DNA of 64,000 nt. Source: CAYNWT01 sp964450955 (GTDB lineage Bacteria; Planctomycetota; Planctomycetia; Planctomycetales; Planctomycetaceae). Position numbers and translations under genes: made by a program. Positions within the stretch are counted from its first letter, which is position 1. Every line of letters begins with the position of its first letter. Below, piece by piece: positions 26,088 to 35,351 of this stretch. The stretch spans positions 62,001 to 126,000 of the forward strand of contig CAYVFI010000012.1 of assembly GCA_964450955.1 (NCBI GenBank), given 5' to 3'. Below the pieces are notes generated by a model. The model was not told the DNA's origin. It was given only the letters and a program-made list of their open reading frames with translations, and did not search any database.

Positions 26088-27500
26088 ATGTTACTTGCTG
26101 CTGTACCTTCACCATTGGTTTTGTCTGCCTACCTGGTCTCGGCTGTCCTGTTCATCCTCGGCCTCAAAGGACTCACGCGCCCCCGAACCGCCGTGCGCGG
26201 AAATACATTGGGGGCAGCCGCCATGTTGCTGGCGGTCGTGGTGACATTGTTTGATAACCAGGTCACCAGTTGGAACGTCATTCTGTTCGGCATTGCCGTC
26301 GGTTCGGTCATCGGCGTGATCATGGCGCAGCGAATTGCGATGACTGACATGCCACAGTTGGTGGCGTTGTTTAACGGGCTGGGTGGCGGTGCTTCGACAC
26401 TTGTCGCGGCGTCGTACCTGGCGGGAAAGGATCACGCTGATTCCGTTCTCGCCGGGATTTGCAAAATGGATGTGCTGACCGCAACCGCCGCATCGGGACT
26501 AATTGGAGCCATCACGCTGGCAGGAAGCATGATTGCTTTTGCGAAGTTACAAGGCCTCAAATCCGTCAAGGATGTCCGGTTCGAAAACCAACAACTTATC
26601 AACGCCGGTCTGGCAGTGGCATGCGTCGCGCTGTGTGTCGTTCTTGTAGTTTATCCCGGCTGGGCGAACCTTTGGTTCTGGCTGATGGTCGCAGCGGCCC
26701 TGGTTTTGGGTGTCTCACTGGTCATCGGGATTGGTGGAGCCGACATGCCGGTTGTCATCGCGTTGTTGAATTCGTACTCCGGAATCGCCGCATCGATGAC
26801 CGGCTTCGTGCTGGGCAACAACCTGCTCATCATTGCCGGTTCACTTGTTGGAGCATCAGGGCTCATCCTGACACAGATTATGTGTAAGGCCATGAACCGG
26901 TCACTAACCAATGTGCTGTTCGGAAAAATCGAGGTCTCTGAATCGGCCGGCGATGACGAAAATGTCTACGCCAACGTGAAGTCATCGTCACCCGAAGAAA
27001 TCGCGATGATGCTGGAAATCGCGCAGAAGGTTCTCATTGTTCCCGGCTACGGTATGGCGGTGGCGCAGGCTCAACACGCGGTTCGCGATTTGGCCAACGG
27101 CCTCGCTGAACGCGACATCGAAGTCGAATACGGAATCCATCCCGTCGCCGGTCGCATGCCGGGACACATGAATGTGCTGCTGGCCGAAGCCAACATTCCC
27201 TACGAACAATTAAAGGAAATGGATGAAGTGAACTCGTCCATGGACCGCGTCGATGTTGCCATCGTTCTGGGTGCCAACGACGTGGTGAACCCGGTCGCTC
27301 GCGAACCCGGCAGCCCGATTGCCGGCATGCCGATTATCGATGTCGATAAAGCGCGGACCGCGGTCGTTGTGAAGCGAAGTCTGAGTCCGGGTTTCGCAGG
27401 AATTGCGAACCCACTTTTCGCAGCAGACAACTCGCTGATGTTATTTGGAGACGCTCGCGAGATGGTGACCGAGATTCTTAAAGCGCTTCAGGAAGGCTGA
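26088..27500 (+). CDS. pntB: NAD(P) transhydrogenase subunit beta
   Basis: The 470-residue subunit has an N-terminal membrane domain of about nine helices (residues 5-275) and the C-terminal NADP(H)-binding dIII domain. Landmarks: ALFNGLGGGAST in the membrane part, VPGYGMAVAQAQHAVRDLA (NADP-binding fingerprint GYGMAVAQAQ), HPVAGRMPGHMNVLLAEA, the ALGANDVVNP-type loop (VLGANDVVNPVAREPGSPIAGMP) and KRSLSPGFAGIANPLF. All are strongly conserved in active PntB. The gene lies 51 nt after pntAB in the same operon. The complex uses the proton gradient to drive NADPH formation, which would serve the reductive IspH and biosynthetic steps elsewhere in the genome; that link is inference only. Confidence 0.96.
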   Translation: MLLAAVPSPLVLSAYLVSAVLFILGLKGLTRPRTAVRGNTLGAAAMLLAVVVTLFDNQVTSWNVILFGIAVGSVIGVIMAQRIAMTDMPQLVALFNGLGGGASTLVAASYLAGKDHADSVLAGICKMDVLTATAASGLIGAITLAGSMIAFAKLQGLKSVKDVRFENQQLINAGLAVACVALCVVLVVYPGWANLWFWLMVAAALVLGVSLVIGIGGADMPVVIALLNSYSGIAASMTGFVLGNNLLIIAGSLVGASGLILTQIMCKAMNRSLTNVLFGKIEVSESAGDDENVYANVKSSSPEEIAMMLEIAQKVLIVPGYGMAVAQAQHAVRDLANGLAERDIEVEYGIHPVAGRMPGHMNVLLAEANIPYEQLKEMDEVNSSMDRVDVAIVLGANDVVNPVAREPGSPIAGMPIIDVDKARTAVVVKRSLSPGFAGIANPLFAADNSLMLFGDAREMVTEILKALQEG

Positions 27501-27935
27501 GCCTACTCTCACCGGATGTCGCTCGGGCACACCGTTATCGAAGCCCGAAGGCAGGCAGTTCTGAACTGCATCTGACGGTCGCCGAGCTATCGGCAAGGTT
27601 CCGGGACACCGTCGTGAGTCGCGACAAAACGGTTCCACAGGGTTCCCCACCGCCACCTGGTTGGTCAGGCTGTCGCCCGGTGCATGCCCGCGCAGATATC
27701 CAGGTGTGCGCGGATAGGCCTGGCAGAATCGACGACTGTCCATCGCTGTTTTGGCTAATCTTAGCCGTTTTGGCCGGATCGGCTCAGTCCGAACATGGTG
27801 AAATGGAACAACCGGCCGTCGCAGCCCCGCGTCCACAGCACCAGTGAATCTTTCACCAGTCTCATGCTTCCTGGATTGATCGTGCAAAGACACGTGCCGC
27901 CAACGATAATCGCCCGAACCAAATGAACAACGGGG
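27501..27935. other. Intergenic region after the pnt operon
   Basis: About 435 bp. It contains the perfect hairpin GCAGTTC-T-GAACTGC (27555-27569), a possible transcript end for pntB without a U-tract. A second palindrome, GGCTAA-TC-TTAGCC (27753-27766), is followed by GTTTT. Otherwise I see nothing. Confidence 0.4.
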
Positions 27936-30377
27936 TTGGTGGTGAAAATCGTCTGTAGCGTCATTTTGCTAAGCCTATGCTGGTTCTCGCCATCAGCCTA
28001 CGCGTCAACAGTTGCGCTTGCCGCACAAGCAGGTTCGTCGCGACTGTTTCTAAAGAGCCTATGTGTCGATTGTCACTCGGGTGACGACGCAGAAGCGGGC
28101 TTCGATATCGCCGGCCTGAAATTGGATGGGAACGATCCGGCAAACCTGGACCGATGGGTCAAGCTGCTGGACCGAGTCGAACTCGGCGAGATGCCACCGC
28201 CCGAAACCGACCAACCGTCAGCCACTGAACGCAAGCACTTTGTCACCAGTCTGAAGCGTGAATTGCTAACTGTGAATCGTCAGCGTTACGCGGCAATGGG
28301 ACGAACCACAATCCGGCGACTGAATCGATACGAGTACGAACGCACGGTCCAGGACCTGCTGGGAGTCACTGTCCCGCTGGCTCATCTGCTTCCGGAAGAC
28401 ACTCCGCTGCACGGCTTCGACACTGTTTCCGACGCACTGCGATTTTCCTCGTTGCACATCGACAAATATCTAAACGCCGCAGACGCCGCCGTTCATGCGG
28501 CTTTGCGATTCACCGAAGAACCGAAACGGATCGACCAGCGGTTCAACTTTTCTGAACAGGAAGGCATCCGTCGGAATGTGAACCAGGCAAACTCAGTCGT
28601 TCGCAACATGGGTTACGGAGCGGTCCTGTTTTCCGACTCGTCGTACATCTCCAAAATTCACGGCCTAAATATCGCACACGGCGGCATGTACCGCATCAGA
28701 GCCAGGGGGCAGGCGTTTCAAAGTGTGAAGCCGGTCGTCATGCGATTGCACGCGGGTGATTACAAATCCGGAACCGTCCGCATGCTGGGATTCTTCGACA
28801 TGCCGCACGACAAACCGCGCGAAGTCGAACTGCTGACGCGCCTGGAATACAACAACTACCTGTATCCTACTCCGGACGATCTGGTCGCCGACAAAAGCAA
28901 CCAGGGTGTCTGGAACGTCGGAGCGTTAAACTTCCGTGGTTCGGGCCTGCTGGTCGAATGGGTCGAAATCGAAGGCCCCATCCACTGGCAATGGCCGCCG
29001 GCAAGTGTCAAGACATTACTGGCCGACACACCCATTGAACGGCTTGAACAAAAGCAGTGGATCAACGACGAAACCGTCGTGTTCGAACCGCGTCCACCGG
29101 ACCCGGAAGCATCCATAAGAAAACTGCTGCCCGACTTTGCCGAGCGCGCGTTTCGGCGGCCGTTGGAACCCGGCGGCGCTGATCGCTACATCACGCTGGC
29201 TTTGGCCGCGATGGAAAACGGCCATTCCTTTAAAGACGCCATGCGTGTCGGTGCGAAGGCGATTTTGACTTCGCCCCGATTCCTGATTCTGGACGAATCA
29301 CCGGGCAGGCTGGACGGCTACGCTTTAGCCGCGCGGCTTTCGTATTCGTTTTGGGGAACCATGCCGGACGCCGAACTACGCCAACTGGCAGCCACCGGCG
29401 AACTGACCACTTCGGAAGTTCTGCGTCAACAAACCGAACGCCTGCTTAATGACGATCGCGCGAAGGCGTTCGTACAGAGTTTCGTGGGGCAGTGGCTGGA
29501 TTTGCGAAGCATCGACAACACGAGTCCGGACAAGCGACTGTATCCGGAGTTCGACGAAATCCTGAAGGTGTCGATGGTCGGCGAAACGGAAAGCTTCTTC
29601 GCCGAGCTTCTTAATAACGACCTGCCGGTTCGAAACTTTATCGATTCCGACTTCAGCATGCTGAACCGCCGACTGGCCGAACACTACGACATCACCGGGG
29701 TCGAAGGACAGACGCCCAAACGCGTGAAGCTGCCGGCACATTCACAGCGAGGCGGCGTGATGACACAGGCGTCCGTTTTGAAAGTCACTGCCAACGGAAC
29801 GGTCACCTCACCCGTCTCGCGCGGTTCGTGGGTCATGGCACGGTTGCTTAACCAGCCACCGTCTCCGCCGCCACCAACAGTCGGTTCCATCGAACCCGAT
29901 ACACGCGGCGCGACGACGGTTCGTGAGCAACTGGCAAAGCACCGCAGCGACGCCAGTTGCAACACCTGCCACGCCACCATCGATCCACCCGGCTTTGCTT
30001 TGGAAAGCTTCGACGTCATCGGCGGCGCGCGGTCTCGTTACCGATCGAAAGAAAAAGGTAAACGGGTTCGGCACAAACTACGCGGGCGTGAAATCTGGGA
30101 ATACAAAATTGGCCCCATCGTCGATTCCGCCGGCCAGTTGGAATCGGGCGAACGGTTTACGGACATTCGCGAGTTCAAACGGTTACTGATGTTGCAGCAC
30201 GAAGATGTCGCTCGTAGCGTCGTGGCCAATCTGATGGTTTACATGACCGGCCATCAAATCGAAATCGCCGACAGAGACACCATCCAACGAATTCTGGCCA
30301 GCACAAAAAATACCGAACACGGTCTGCGAAGCCTGGTTCATGCCGTCGTGCAAAGCAATCTGTTCAGGAACAAGTAA
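27936..30377 (+). CDS. Planctomycete cytochrome-type protein (PSCyt1-DUF1587-DUF1595-DUF1592-DUF1588-DUF1585)
   Basis: The 813-residue exported protein has a signal peptide (VCSVILLSLCWFSPSAYA) and a c-type heme site CVDCH (Cys43-His47). Next come TTIRRLNRYEYERTVQDLLG (DUF1587), the central beta domain with LVEWVEIEGP, then FAERAFRRPL (DUF1595), RLSYSFWGTMPDAELR (DUF1592), and the DUF1588 segment with a second heme-like site SCNTCHATIDPPGFALESFD. The family occurs in planctomycetes almost always next to a DUF1552 gene, as here, where the stop and the next start overlap by one base. The biochemical role is unproven, with periplasmic oxidation of polysaccharide-derived substrates often suggested. 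The start is uncertain: TTG 27936, GTG 27939 and GTG 27942 are all possible. Confidence 0.9.
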   Translation: MVVKIVCSVILLSLCWFSPSAYASTVALAAQAGSSRLFLKSLCVDCHSGDDAEAGFDIAGLKLDGNDPANLDRWVKLLDRVELGEMPPPETDQPSATERKHFVTSLKRELLTVNRQRYAAMGRTTIRRLNRYEYERTVQDLLGVTVPLAHLLPEDTPLHGFDTVSDALRFSSLHIDKYLNAADAAVHAALRFTEEPKRIDQRFNFSEQEGIRRNVNQANSVVRNMGYGAVLFSDSSYISKIHGLNIAHGGMYRIRARGQAFQSVKPVVMRLHAGDYKSGTVRMLGFFDMPHDKPREVELLTRLEYNNYLYPTPDDLVADKSNQGVWNVGALNFRGSGLLVEWVEIEGPIHWQWPPASVKTLLADTPIERLEQKQWINDETVVFEPRPPDPEASIRKLLPDFAERAFRRPLEPGGADRYITLALAAMENGHSFKDAMRVGAKAILTSPRFLILDESPGRLDGYALAARLSYSFWGTMPDAELRQLAATGELTTSEVLRQQTERLLNDDRAKAFVQSFVGQWLDLRSIDNTSPDKRLYPEFDEILKVSMVGETESFFAELLNNDLPVRNFIDSDFSMLNRRLAEHYDITGVEGQTPKRVKLPAHSQRGGVMTQASVLKVTANGTVTSPVSRGSWVMARLLNQPPSPPPPTVGSIEPDTRGATTVREQLAKHRSDASCNTCHATIDPPGFALESFDVIGGARSRYRSKEKGKRVRHKLRGREIWEYKIGPIVDSAGQLESGERFTDIREFKRLLMLQHEDVARSVVANLMVYMTGHQIEIADRDTIQRILASTKNTEHGLRSLVHAVVQSNLFRNK

Positions 30378-31639
30378 TGACAACCAATCAACAACGCCGC
30401 CGTTTTTTGCAGGCCGCCGGAGTGGGACTCGCCCTGCCCCTGCTGGATCGGTTCGCGCCGAAGGCGATTGCAAACGCGACTGATGACCCGCCGCGACGGA
30501 TGGTCTTCATTTGTTCGAGCCTCGGTTTTCACGGACCAAACGTGTTTCCTGAGAAAACCGGTGAGAACTACGAATCGCCTAAGTACTTAAAACTGCTGGA
30601 AGAACACCGCAAAGAATTCACAGTATTCTCTGGCTTGTCACACCCCGAACAAGCAGGCGCCGATGGACACTCGTCTGAGAAAACATGGCTGACGTCTGCT
30701 CCCAATCCCGGCCTGGGCGGGTTCCGAAATTCAATTTCAGTAGATCAGTTTGCGGCTGAAAAACTTGGCTACGTCACGCGATATCCATCGCTGGTTCTGG
30801 GAACACACCACGGCAGCCAGGCCTACACACGCAGCGGTGTCATGATCCCCGCAAACCCTTTCCCATCGAAAGTATTCGCGCAGCTATTCCTGAAGGGCAC
30901 CGACCAGGAACTCAAAGCACAAATTCAAAAACTGAAGGACGGGCAAAGCATTCTGGACGCCGTCGCGGGTGAAGCGAAGCAGCTTAGTAAGCGTAGCAGT
31001 TCTGCCGACCGAAGCCGTCTGGACGAATATTTTCAGTCGGTCCGTGAAATGGAAAATCGGCTGGTTCAGGCAGAATCGTGGGTCAAAAAACCGAAGCCAA
31101 ACATCGAAGCCAAACCACCGCAGGACATTAGTGACGCCAACGATTTGATCGGCCGCATGAAACTGGTGTTCGATCTGGTTCCACTGGCATTGCAAACAGA
31201 TTCCACCCGAGTGATCTCAATCCTGGCGCACGGACGCAACGATGTCCCGAAGGTGAATGGTGTTTCTATCGATCACCACAACCTTTCGCACCACGGCAAA
31301 GACCCGGAAAAGATCCGCCAGCTGGAACTCATCGAAAAAGCACAGTTCGAAACCTTCGGCACACTCATCGGCGCACTCAAGGCGAAGGAAGAAGCGGGCA
31401 AACGGCTGATCGATAGCACGTCCGTTGTGTTCGGAAGCAACCTTGGCAACGCGAACGCCCACGATTGGCACAACCTGCCAATCGTCCTCGCCGGCGGAGG
31501 GTTCAAACACGGCCGCCACGTTGGCTACGACAAAGATAACAACACGCCGCTGGCAAACCTGTTCCTTACCCTGCTGCAAAAGCAGGGCATTGAAGCCGAC
31601 AGATTCGGGTCCAGCAGCGGAACCCTGACACTAAGCTAA
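30377..31639 (+). CDS. DUF1552 domain-containing protein, Tat-exported
   Basis: The 420-residue protein starts with a twin-arginine signal (QRRRFLQAAGVGLALPLLD). It contains DUF1552 landmarks MVFICSSLGFHGPNVFPE, FSGLSHPEQAGADGHSSEKTWLT, a FNSISVDQ-like segment, and the C-terminal SVVFGSNLGNANAHDWHNLPIVLAGGGFKHGRH, which resembles DUF1501/sulfatase-fold metal sites. Its coding start overlaps the preceding cytochrome gene by 1 nt, so the pair is translationally coupled. Members have an alkaline-phosphatase/sulfatase-like core; the catalytic activity is not established. It is exported folded through Tat, which fits a cofactor- or metal-binding protein. It is convergent with the ABC permease gene 46 bp downstream. 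Confidence 0.92.
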   Translation: MTTNQQRRRFLQAAGVGLALPLLDRFAPKAIANATDDPPRRMVFICSSLGFHGPNVFPEKTGENYESPKYLKLLEEHRKEFTVFSGLSHPEQAGADGHSSEKTWLTSAPNPGLGGFRNSISVDQFAAEKLGYVTRYPSLVLGTHHGSQAYTRSGVMIPANPFPSKVFAQLFLKGTDQELKAQIQKLKDGQSILDAVAGEAKQLSKRSSSADRSRLDEYFQSVREMENRLVQAESWVKKPKPNIEAKPPQDISDANDLIGRMKLVFDLVPLALQTDSTRVISILAHGRNDVPKVNGVSIDHHNLSHHGKDPEKIRQLELIEKAQFETFGTLIGALKAKEEAGKRLIDSTSVVFGSNLGNANAHDWHNLPIVLAGGGFKHGRHVGYDKDNNTPLANLFLTLLQKQGIEADRFGSSSGTLTLS

Positions 31640-31685
31640 GCAGGAACCGTGGCTGCTGACTGGCTGGTGGTCCCTGCGCCAATCA

Positions 31686-32915
31686 TCACGGTTCCCACCG
31701 CCGCGCGAATACGCGGGCGGCGATCATCATTACCACGCTGGCGCCCAGTAAGACCAGCACCTGCGGCCACACTTCAAACACAGGCCGATCGCGCCAGAAG
31801 ATCTTCTCGAAACCTTCCAGAGACCAGGCGTTGAATGTGATCAGACCGAACTGTCGCATGTCTTCGCTCATGATGTAGCGAGGAACCATACTGCCGCCCA
31901 ATGCGGACATGGTCAAAACCACAATCAGTGCGACGCCGTTTAGCTGTGTTCTTGAACGGCAAAGTGTCGCCAGCAGAATTGCCAGGCTGGCTGCTGCTGC
32001 GGCTGTCGGAATCGCCATCGCAAAGAATCCTGGCAGGTGCTGTAAGAACTCAACTCCGAAAATTAGTTGAGCCCACGCAAACATCACCACCAGTTGCAGT
32101 AGTCCAATGGCCGCGATGAAAAGCCACTTGCCCGTTAACAGTTGCGTGACCGATAGCTGGCTGCTGAGCAATCGTTCCAGCGTCCCCGCTTCCTGTTCTT
32201 CCAACAACGTCGCCCCGGCACCACTGGCGCTAAACAGGACAAACAGTACGGCGATACCTGCGGCGTACATCGAAATTCGTGGGTTCACTTTGTCGCTGGC
32301 AAGCACGTCCTCGACAACAACAGCGTTCTCCAGCGAACTGTCCTCTGTCTGCTGAGTCAGCTGCTGCAATTTCTCTCTCGCTTCAGGTGGCAGCAATCCG
32401 ATCCGCCGATTGGCACGTTCACGCTGAACCGTCCCGGATTCGCGACCCATGGCCTGCCGGACAATCGCTTCAGCAAGTTGAGCCGCGATTTCATCGGAAG
32501 TATCGGCCAACAACGAAATCTTTGGGTTCTCTGCAAACATCAGAGCCTCGCCGAAACCCTGTTCGATAATGATGGCGACTTTTGCTTTCCCATCACGAAC
32601 GCGTTCTCTGGCCACATCGCGCGTCAATGGGCCACTCGCCGCATCGACTTGGTCCGGCGCCAGCGCGGCTGCTGTGGATACGTCCGTTAGTCCCTCATCA
32701 GCCTGCAGCTGTTCCATAAGCTGACGACTGATTTTTGAATCGTCTTCGTCAACCAGAAGAACCTTGACGGCAGCAGTCTGCCCACTGCCGATCCCTTTCC
32801 CAAAGATCAGCGCGAAGATGCTAAAGAAGATGACGGGCACGACGAAGACCAGCACCAACTCCAGTGGATTGTTACGCAGTCTCAGTAAGCCAATGCGAAT
32901 GACGGTTCCGATCAT
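31686..32915 (-). CDS. ABC-2 type transporter permease
   Basis: The 409-residue membrane protein has one N-terminal helix (ELVLVFVVPVIFFSIFALIFG, residues 19-39), then an extracytoplasmic domain of about 170 residues with VLLVDEDDSKISRQL and ADTSDEIAAQLAE. Five C-terminal helices follow from about residue 225 (ISMYAAGIAVLFVLFSASGAGATLLEEQEAGTLERLL). This is the ABC2_membrane_3 layout seen in YhhJ/NatB-like exporters. It overlaps the ATPase gene by 4 nt (ATGA) and is the last gene of the carotenoid operon. A role in moving a product of that pathway, or in resistance, is inference; the substrate is unknown. Confidence 0.87.
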   Translation of the reverse strand: MIGTVIRIGLLRLRNNPLELVLVFVVPVIFFSIFALIFGKGIGSGQTAAVKVLLVDEDDSKISRQLMEQLQADEGLTDVSTAAALAPDQVDAASGPLTRDVARERVRDGKAKVAIIIEQGFGEALMFAENPKISLLADTSDEIAAQLAEAIVRQAMGRESGTVQRERANRRIGLLPPEAREKLQQLTQQTEDSSLENAVVVEDVLASDKVNPRISMYAAGIAVLFVLFSASGAGATLLEEQEAGTLERLLSSQLSVTQLLTGKWLFIAAIGLLQLVVMFAWAQLIFGVEFLQHLPGFFAMAIPTAAAAASLAILLATLCRSRTQLNGVALIVVLTMSALGGSMVPRYIMSEDMRQFGLITFNAWSLEGFEKIFWRDRPVFEVWPQVLVLLGASVVMMIAARVFARRWEP

Positions 32916-33814
32916 TCGCGTAGCTCCCGACCGGTCAGATGCAGAAACACGTCCTGTAGTGTGGGTCGCTGCAAAGTCAGTTCTTCGATAACGGCTCCGT
33001 GCTGGCCTTTCTGCTGCAGAACGGCAGGCAGGTCCGTTACGACATCGGCCAGGTCATAGGTTTCTGTCACTCGTTGCCGCCCTTCGTCGGCTGCTTCGAC
33101 AAACTGAACAGTCAGTCGCTGGGTGTCTCCCACTGTTGCAGCAACAAGTTCGTCAAGGGTCCCCGCAGCAATGGTTCGTCCTTCATCAACAATCACAATG
33201 CGATCGCATCTTGATTGAGCCTCATCCAGTTGATGCGTTGTGAGCACGATGGCTGTCCCACGCAGCTTCAGGTCGGCCAGCATCTCGAAAATTCGCTCGC
33301 GGCTTTGCGGATCGACGCCGACCGTCGGTTCGTCCAACAGCAGAACTGCCGGGTCGTGCAGAACACCGCAGGCGATGTTGAGGCGTCGTTGCATTCCTCC
33401 CGAAAAGCTCCCCGCGCGATCGTGTCTGCGTGATTCTAACTGTGTCCATTGAAGCGCCTCACTGACGCGACCGGGAAGCTGTGCGGCAGGCACACCATGC
33501 AATCGCCCGAAGACTTCAAGGTTTTGTTGGGCCGTCAAATCCGGGTAGATAGCCAGTTCCTGCGGCACAAACCCCAACAGCGCCCGCTGCCGCCGATCTC
33601 GACTGACAATAACTTCGCCCATGAGTTCCACGTGCCCCGCGTCCAGCCGGTGACGTCCGCAAATCGCTCGGATGAGCGTCGTTTTTCCCGCACCGTTTGG
33701 TCCCAGCAAGCCCAGCAACTCACCCGGCCCGATATCAAAGTTCACCCCGCGCAGCGCGACGTGGCTGCCGTAGGCTTTTTCAGCATCAACAACTGACAGT
33801 AGCGGCGCGGTCAT
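32912..33814 (-). CDS. ABC transporter ATP-binding protein
   Basis: The 300-residue ATPase has Walker A GPNGAGKTT (about residues 38-46), Q-loop PQEL, signature FSGGMQRR, Walker B VLLLDEPTVGVDP and H-loop TTHQLDEA. A C-terminal extension of about 70 residues ends in LTLQRPTLQDVFLHLTG, the usual tail of DrrA/CcmA-type exporter ATPases. It is paired with the downstream permease by a 4-nt overlap, and only 1 nt separates it from the desaturase upstream, so it is firmly part of that operon. All nucleotide-binding motifs are intact. Confidence 0.93.
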   Translation of the reverse strand: MTAPLLSVVDAEKAYGSHVALRGVNFDIGPGELLGLLGPNGAGKTTLIRAICGRHRLDAGHVELMGEVIVSRDRRQRALLGFVPQELAIYPDLTAQQNLEVFGRLHGVPAAQLPGRVSEALQWTQLESRRHDRAGSFSGGMQRRLNIACGVLHDPAVLLLDEPTVGVDPQSRERIFEMLADLKLRGTAIVLTTHQLDEAQSRCDRIVIVDEGRTIAAGTLDELVAATVGDTQRLTVQFVEAADEGRQRVTETYDLADVVTDLPAVLQQKGQHGAVIEELTLQRPTLQDVFLHLTGRELRE

Positions 33815-33815
33815 A

Positions 33816-35339
33816 TCAAACTGCGGCCGCGGCGGATGAATGCGAATCCTGATGAACCGTATCGGCCGCGATCCAACCCGACATCATGACCATCGGCATC
33901 CCGGGTCCCGGATGAGCCGCACCGCCGCACAGATACAAACCCTTCACGTCCGGGCTGCGGTTCGCCGGCTTGAACGCGCCAAGGAATCGTCCGTGACTGG
34001 CGAGCCCGTAAATGGCTCCGTTGAGCACATGATACCGGCGATCAATGTCCGCCGGAGTCAGCGCGTCTTCGCACACGATGCGATCTTCAATATCTTCCAT
34101 TCCCGCCGTGTTCTTTAACTTCTCGATAATCGTGTCGCGATAACCGGGCAGCATTTTCGTCCAGTCGTGATGCGGCCGCAGATACGGAGTATGAACCAAA
34201 ACGTACAGCGCTTCGCCGCCTTCCGGAGCGACACCCGGTTCGCTTAGCGACGGAGCACACACGTAGCAGGTCGGGTCGGGTGCCGGTTCGCCCTTGCGAT
34301 AGATGAACTCGAACTCCTCATGCGGATCACGTGAGAACACAAAGTTGTGGTGCAGAATGTGTTCGTATCGTTTCCTTAGACCGAGATACAAAACCACGCC
34401 AGAACACGCCGGCTCGTAGTTCCTCCGCTTGTGGAACTTCGCCGCGATGTCCTTGCCCAGCAGTTCATCATGCGTTCGCACCGAGTCGGAATTTGAAACA
34501 ACCGAACTGCACTCGTGCAGCGTTCCATCTTCCAGCCGGACACCAGTAACACGCCCACCGCTGGTTTCGATGGACGACACTTGCTGGCCCGTCACATAGT
34601 TCACACCAAGGTCGCGTCCCAGCTTAATCATCGCTTCAGGAATCGCACGCGTTCCGCCCATTGGGTACCACACGCCTTCGCTGGTCTGCATGTGAGCGAT
34701 CCCACACAGCACCGCTGGCGATGCATCCGGAGCCGAACCAACGTACTGCGTGAAGTGGTCAATCATCTGTGCGACGCGTTCGTCGGGAACATGCGAACGC
34801 ACCAACCCGGCGACGGTTCGCCCAAACTTCAGGCTCAACACATCGCCCAGCCCGCGCGGCGTCATGGCTTCCAAAACGCCAATCGTGTCAGTCAGTCCGC
34901 CCACGTTTTTCCAAAAGAAAAACCGCTTCGAGACTTCATGCTGCCGCTCTGAGATCTTCAGAAACTTCTCGTAACCATCCGCGACCCGCTGACTGGCAAC
35001 GTCTCGCAGCTGAGCCTTCATTTTATCCATCGACTCGACCAAGTCGAACTGCGAGTTTCCGTCAAAGAAACAACGCCACTGCGGATCCAGCCGCACCAGG
35101 TCCATGTAGTCGTCAAGATTCTTCCCGGCTTCATCAAAGATGCGACGCAGAACGGCGGGCAGTGTCAGAATTGTGGGGCCCATATCGAACCGAAACCCAT
35201 CGCGTTCCAGAACCGCCGCTTTCCCGCCAAGCCACTCGTTACGCTCAACCAGCGTTACCTCATGCCCGCGCGCAGCCAGAGTGCAGGCGGCGGCCAGGCC
35301 TCCCAATCCACTACCAATAACCACTGCCTTTTCCGGCAT
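33816..35339 (-). CDS. Carotenoid (CrtI/CrtN/CrtP-type) FAD-dependent desaturase/oxidase, second copy
   Basis: The 507-residue flavoprotein starts with the FAD dinucleotide-binding motif VVIGSGLGGLAAACTLAARGHEVTLVE (residues 5-31). It then has the CrtI signature GGKAAVLERDGFRFDMGPTI, and it ends with DVKGLYLCGGAAHPGPGMPMVMMSG, the conserved CrtI C-terminal motif. The family introduces double bonds into, or oxidises the ends of, linear C30/C40 carotenes. With an aldehyde dehydrogenase immediately upstream (12 nt), a CrtP-like terminal methyl oxidation is an attractive guess, but sequence alone cannot separate it from desaturation. It is 43% or so unlike the other desaturase in gross motif wording, so the two likely have different steps (visual impression, not computed). 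Confidence 0.88.
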   Translation of the reverse strand: MPEKAVVIGSGLGGLAAACTLAARGHEVTLVERNEWLGGKAAVLERDGFRFDMGPTILTLPAVLRRIFDEAGKNLDDYMDLVRLDPQWRCFFDGNSQFDLVESMDKMKAQLRDVASQRVADGYEKFLKISERQHEVSKRFFFWKNVGGLTDTIGVLEAMTPRGLGDVLSLKFGRTVAGLVRSHVPDERVAQMIDHFTQYVGSAPDASPAVLCGIAHMQTSEGVWYPMGGTRAIPEAMIKLGRDLGVNYVTGQQVSSIETSGGRVTGVRLEDGTLHECSSVVSNSDSVRTHDELLGKDIAAKFHKRRNYEPACSGVVLYLGLRKRYEHILHHNFVFSRDPHEEFEFIYRKGEPAPDPTCYVCAPSLSEPGVAPEGGEALYVLVHTPYLRPHHDWTKMLPGYRDTIIEKLKNTAGMEDIEDRIVCEDALTPADIDRRYHVLNGAIYGLASHGRFLGAFKPANRSPDVKGLYLCGGAAHPGPGMPMVMMSGWIAADTVHQDSHSSAAAAV

Positions 35340-35351
35340 GGCGTCTCTCCG

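Noticed and set aside
27936..31639. Reading the DUF1592/DUF1552 pair as a novel two-gene system
   Set aside because: This pair is common and much expanded in planctomycetes; its function is unclear but the arrangement is known.
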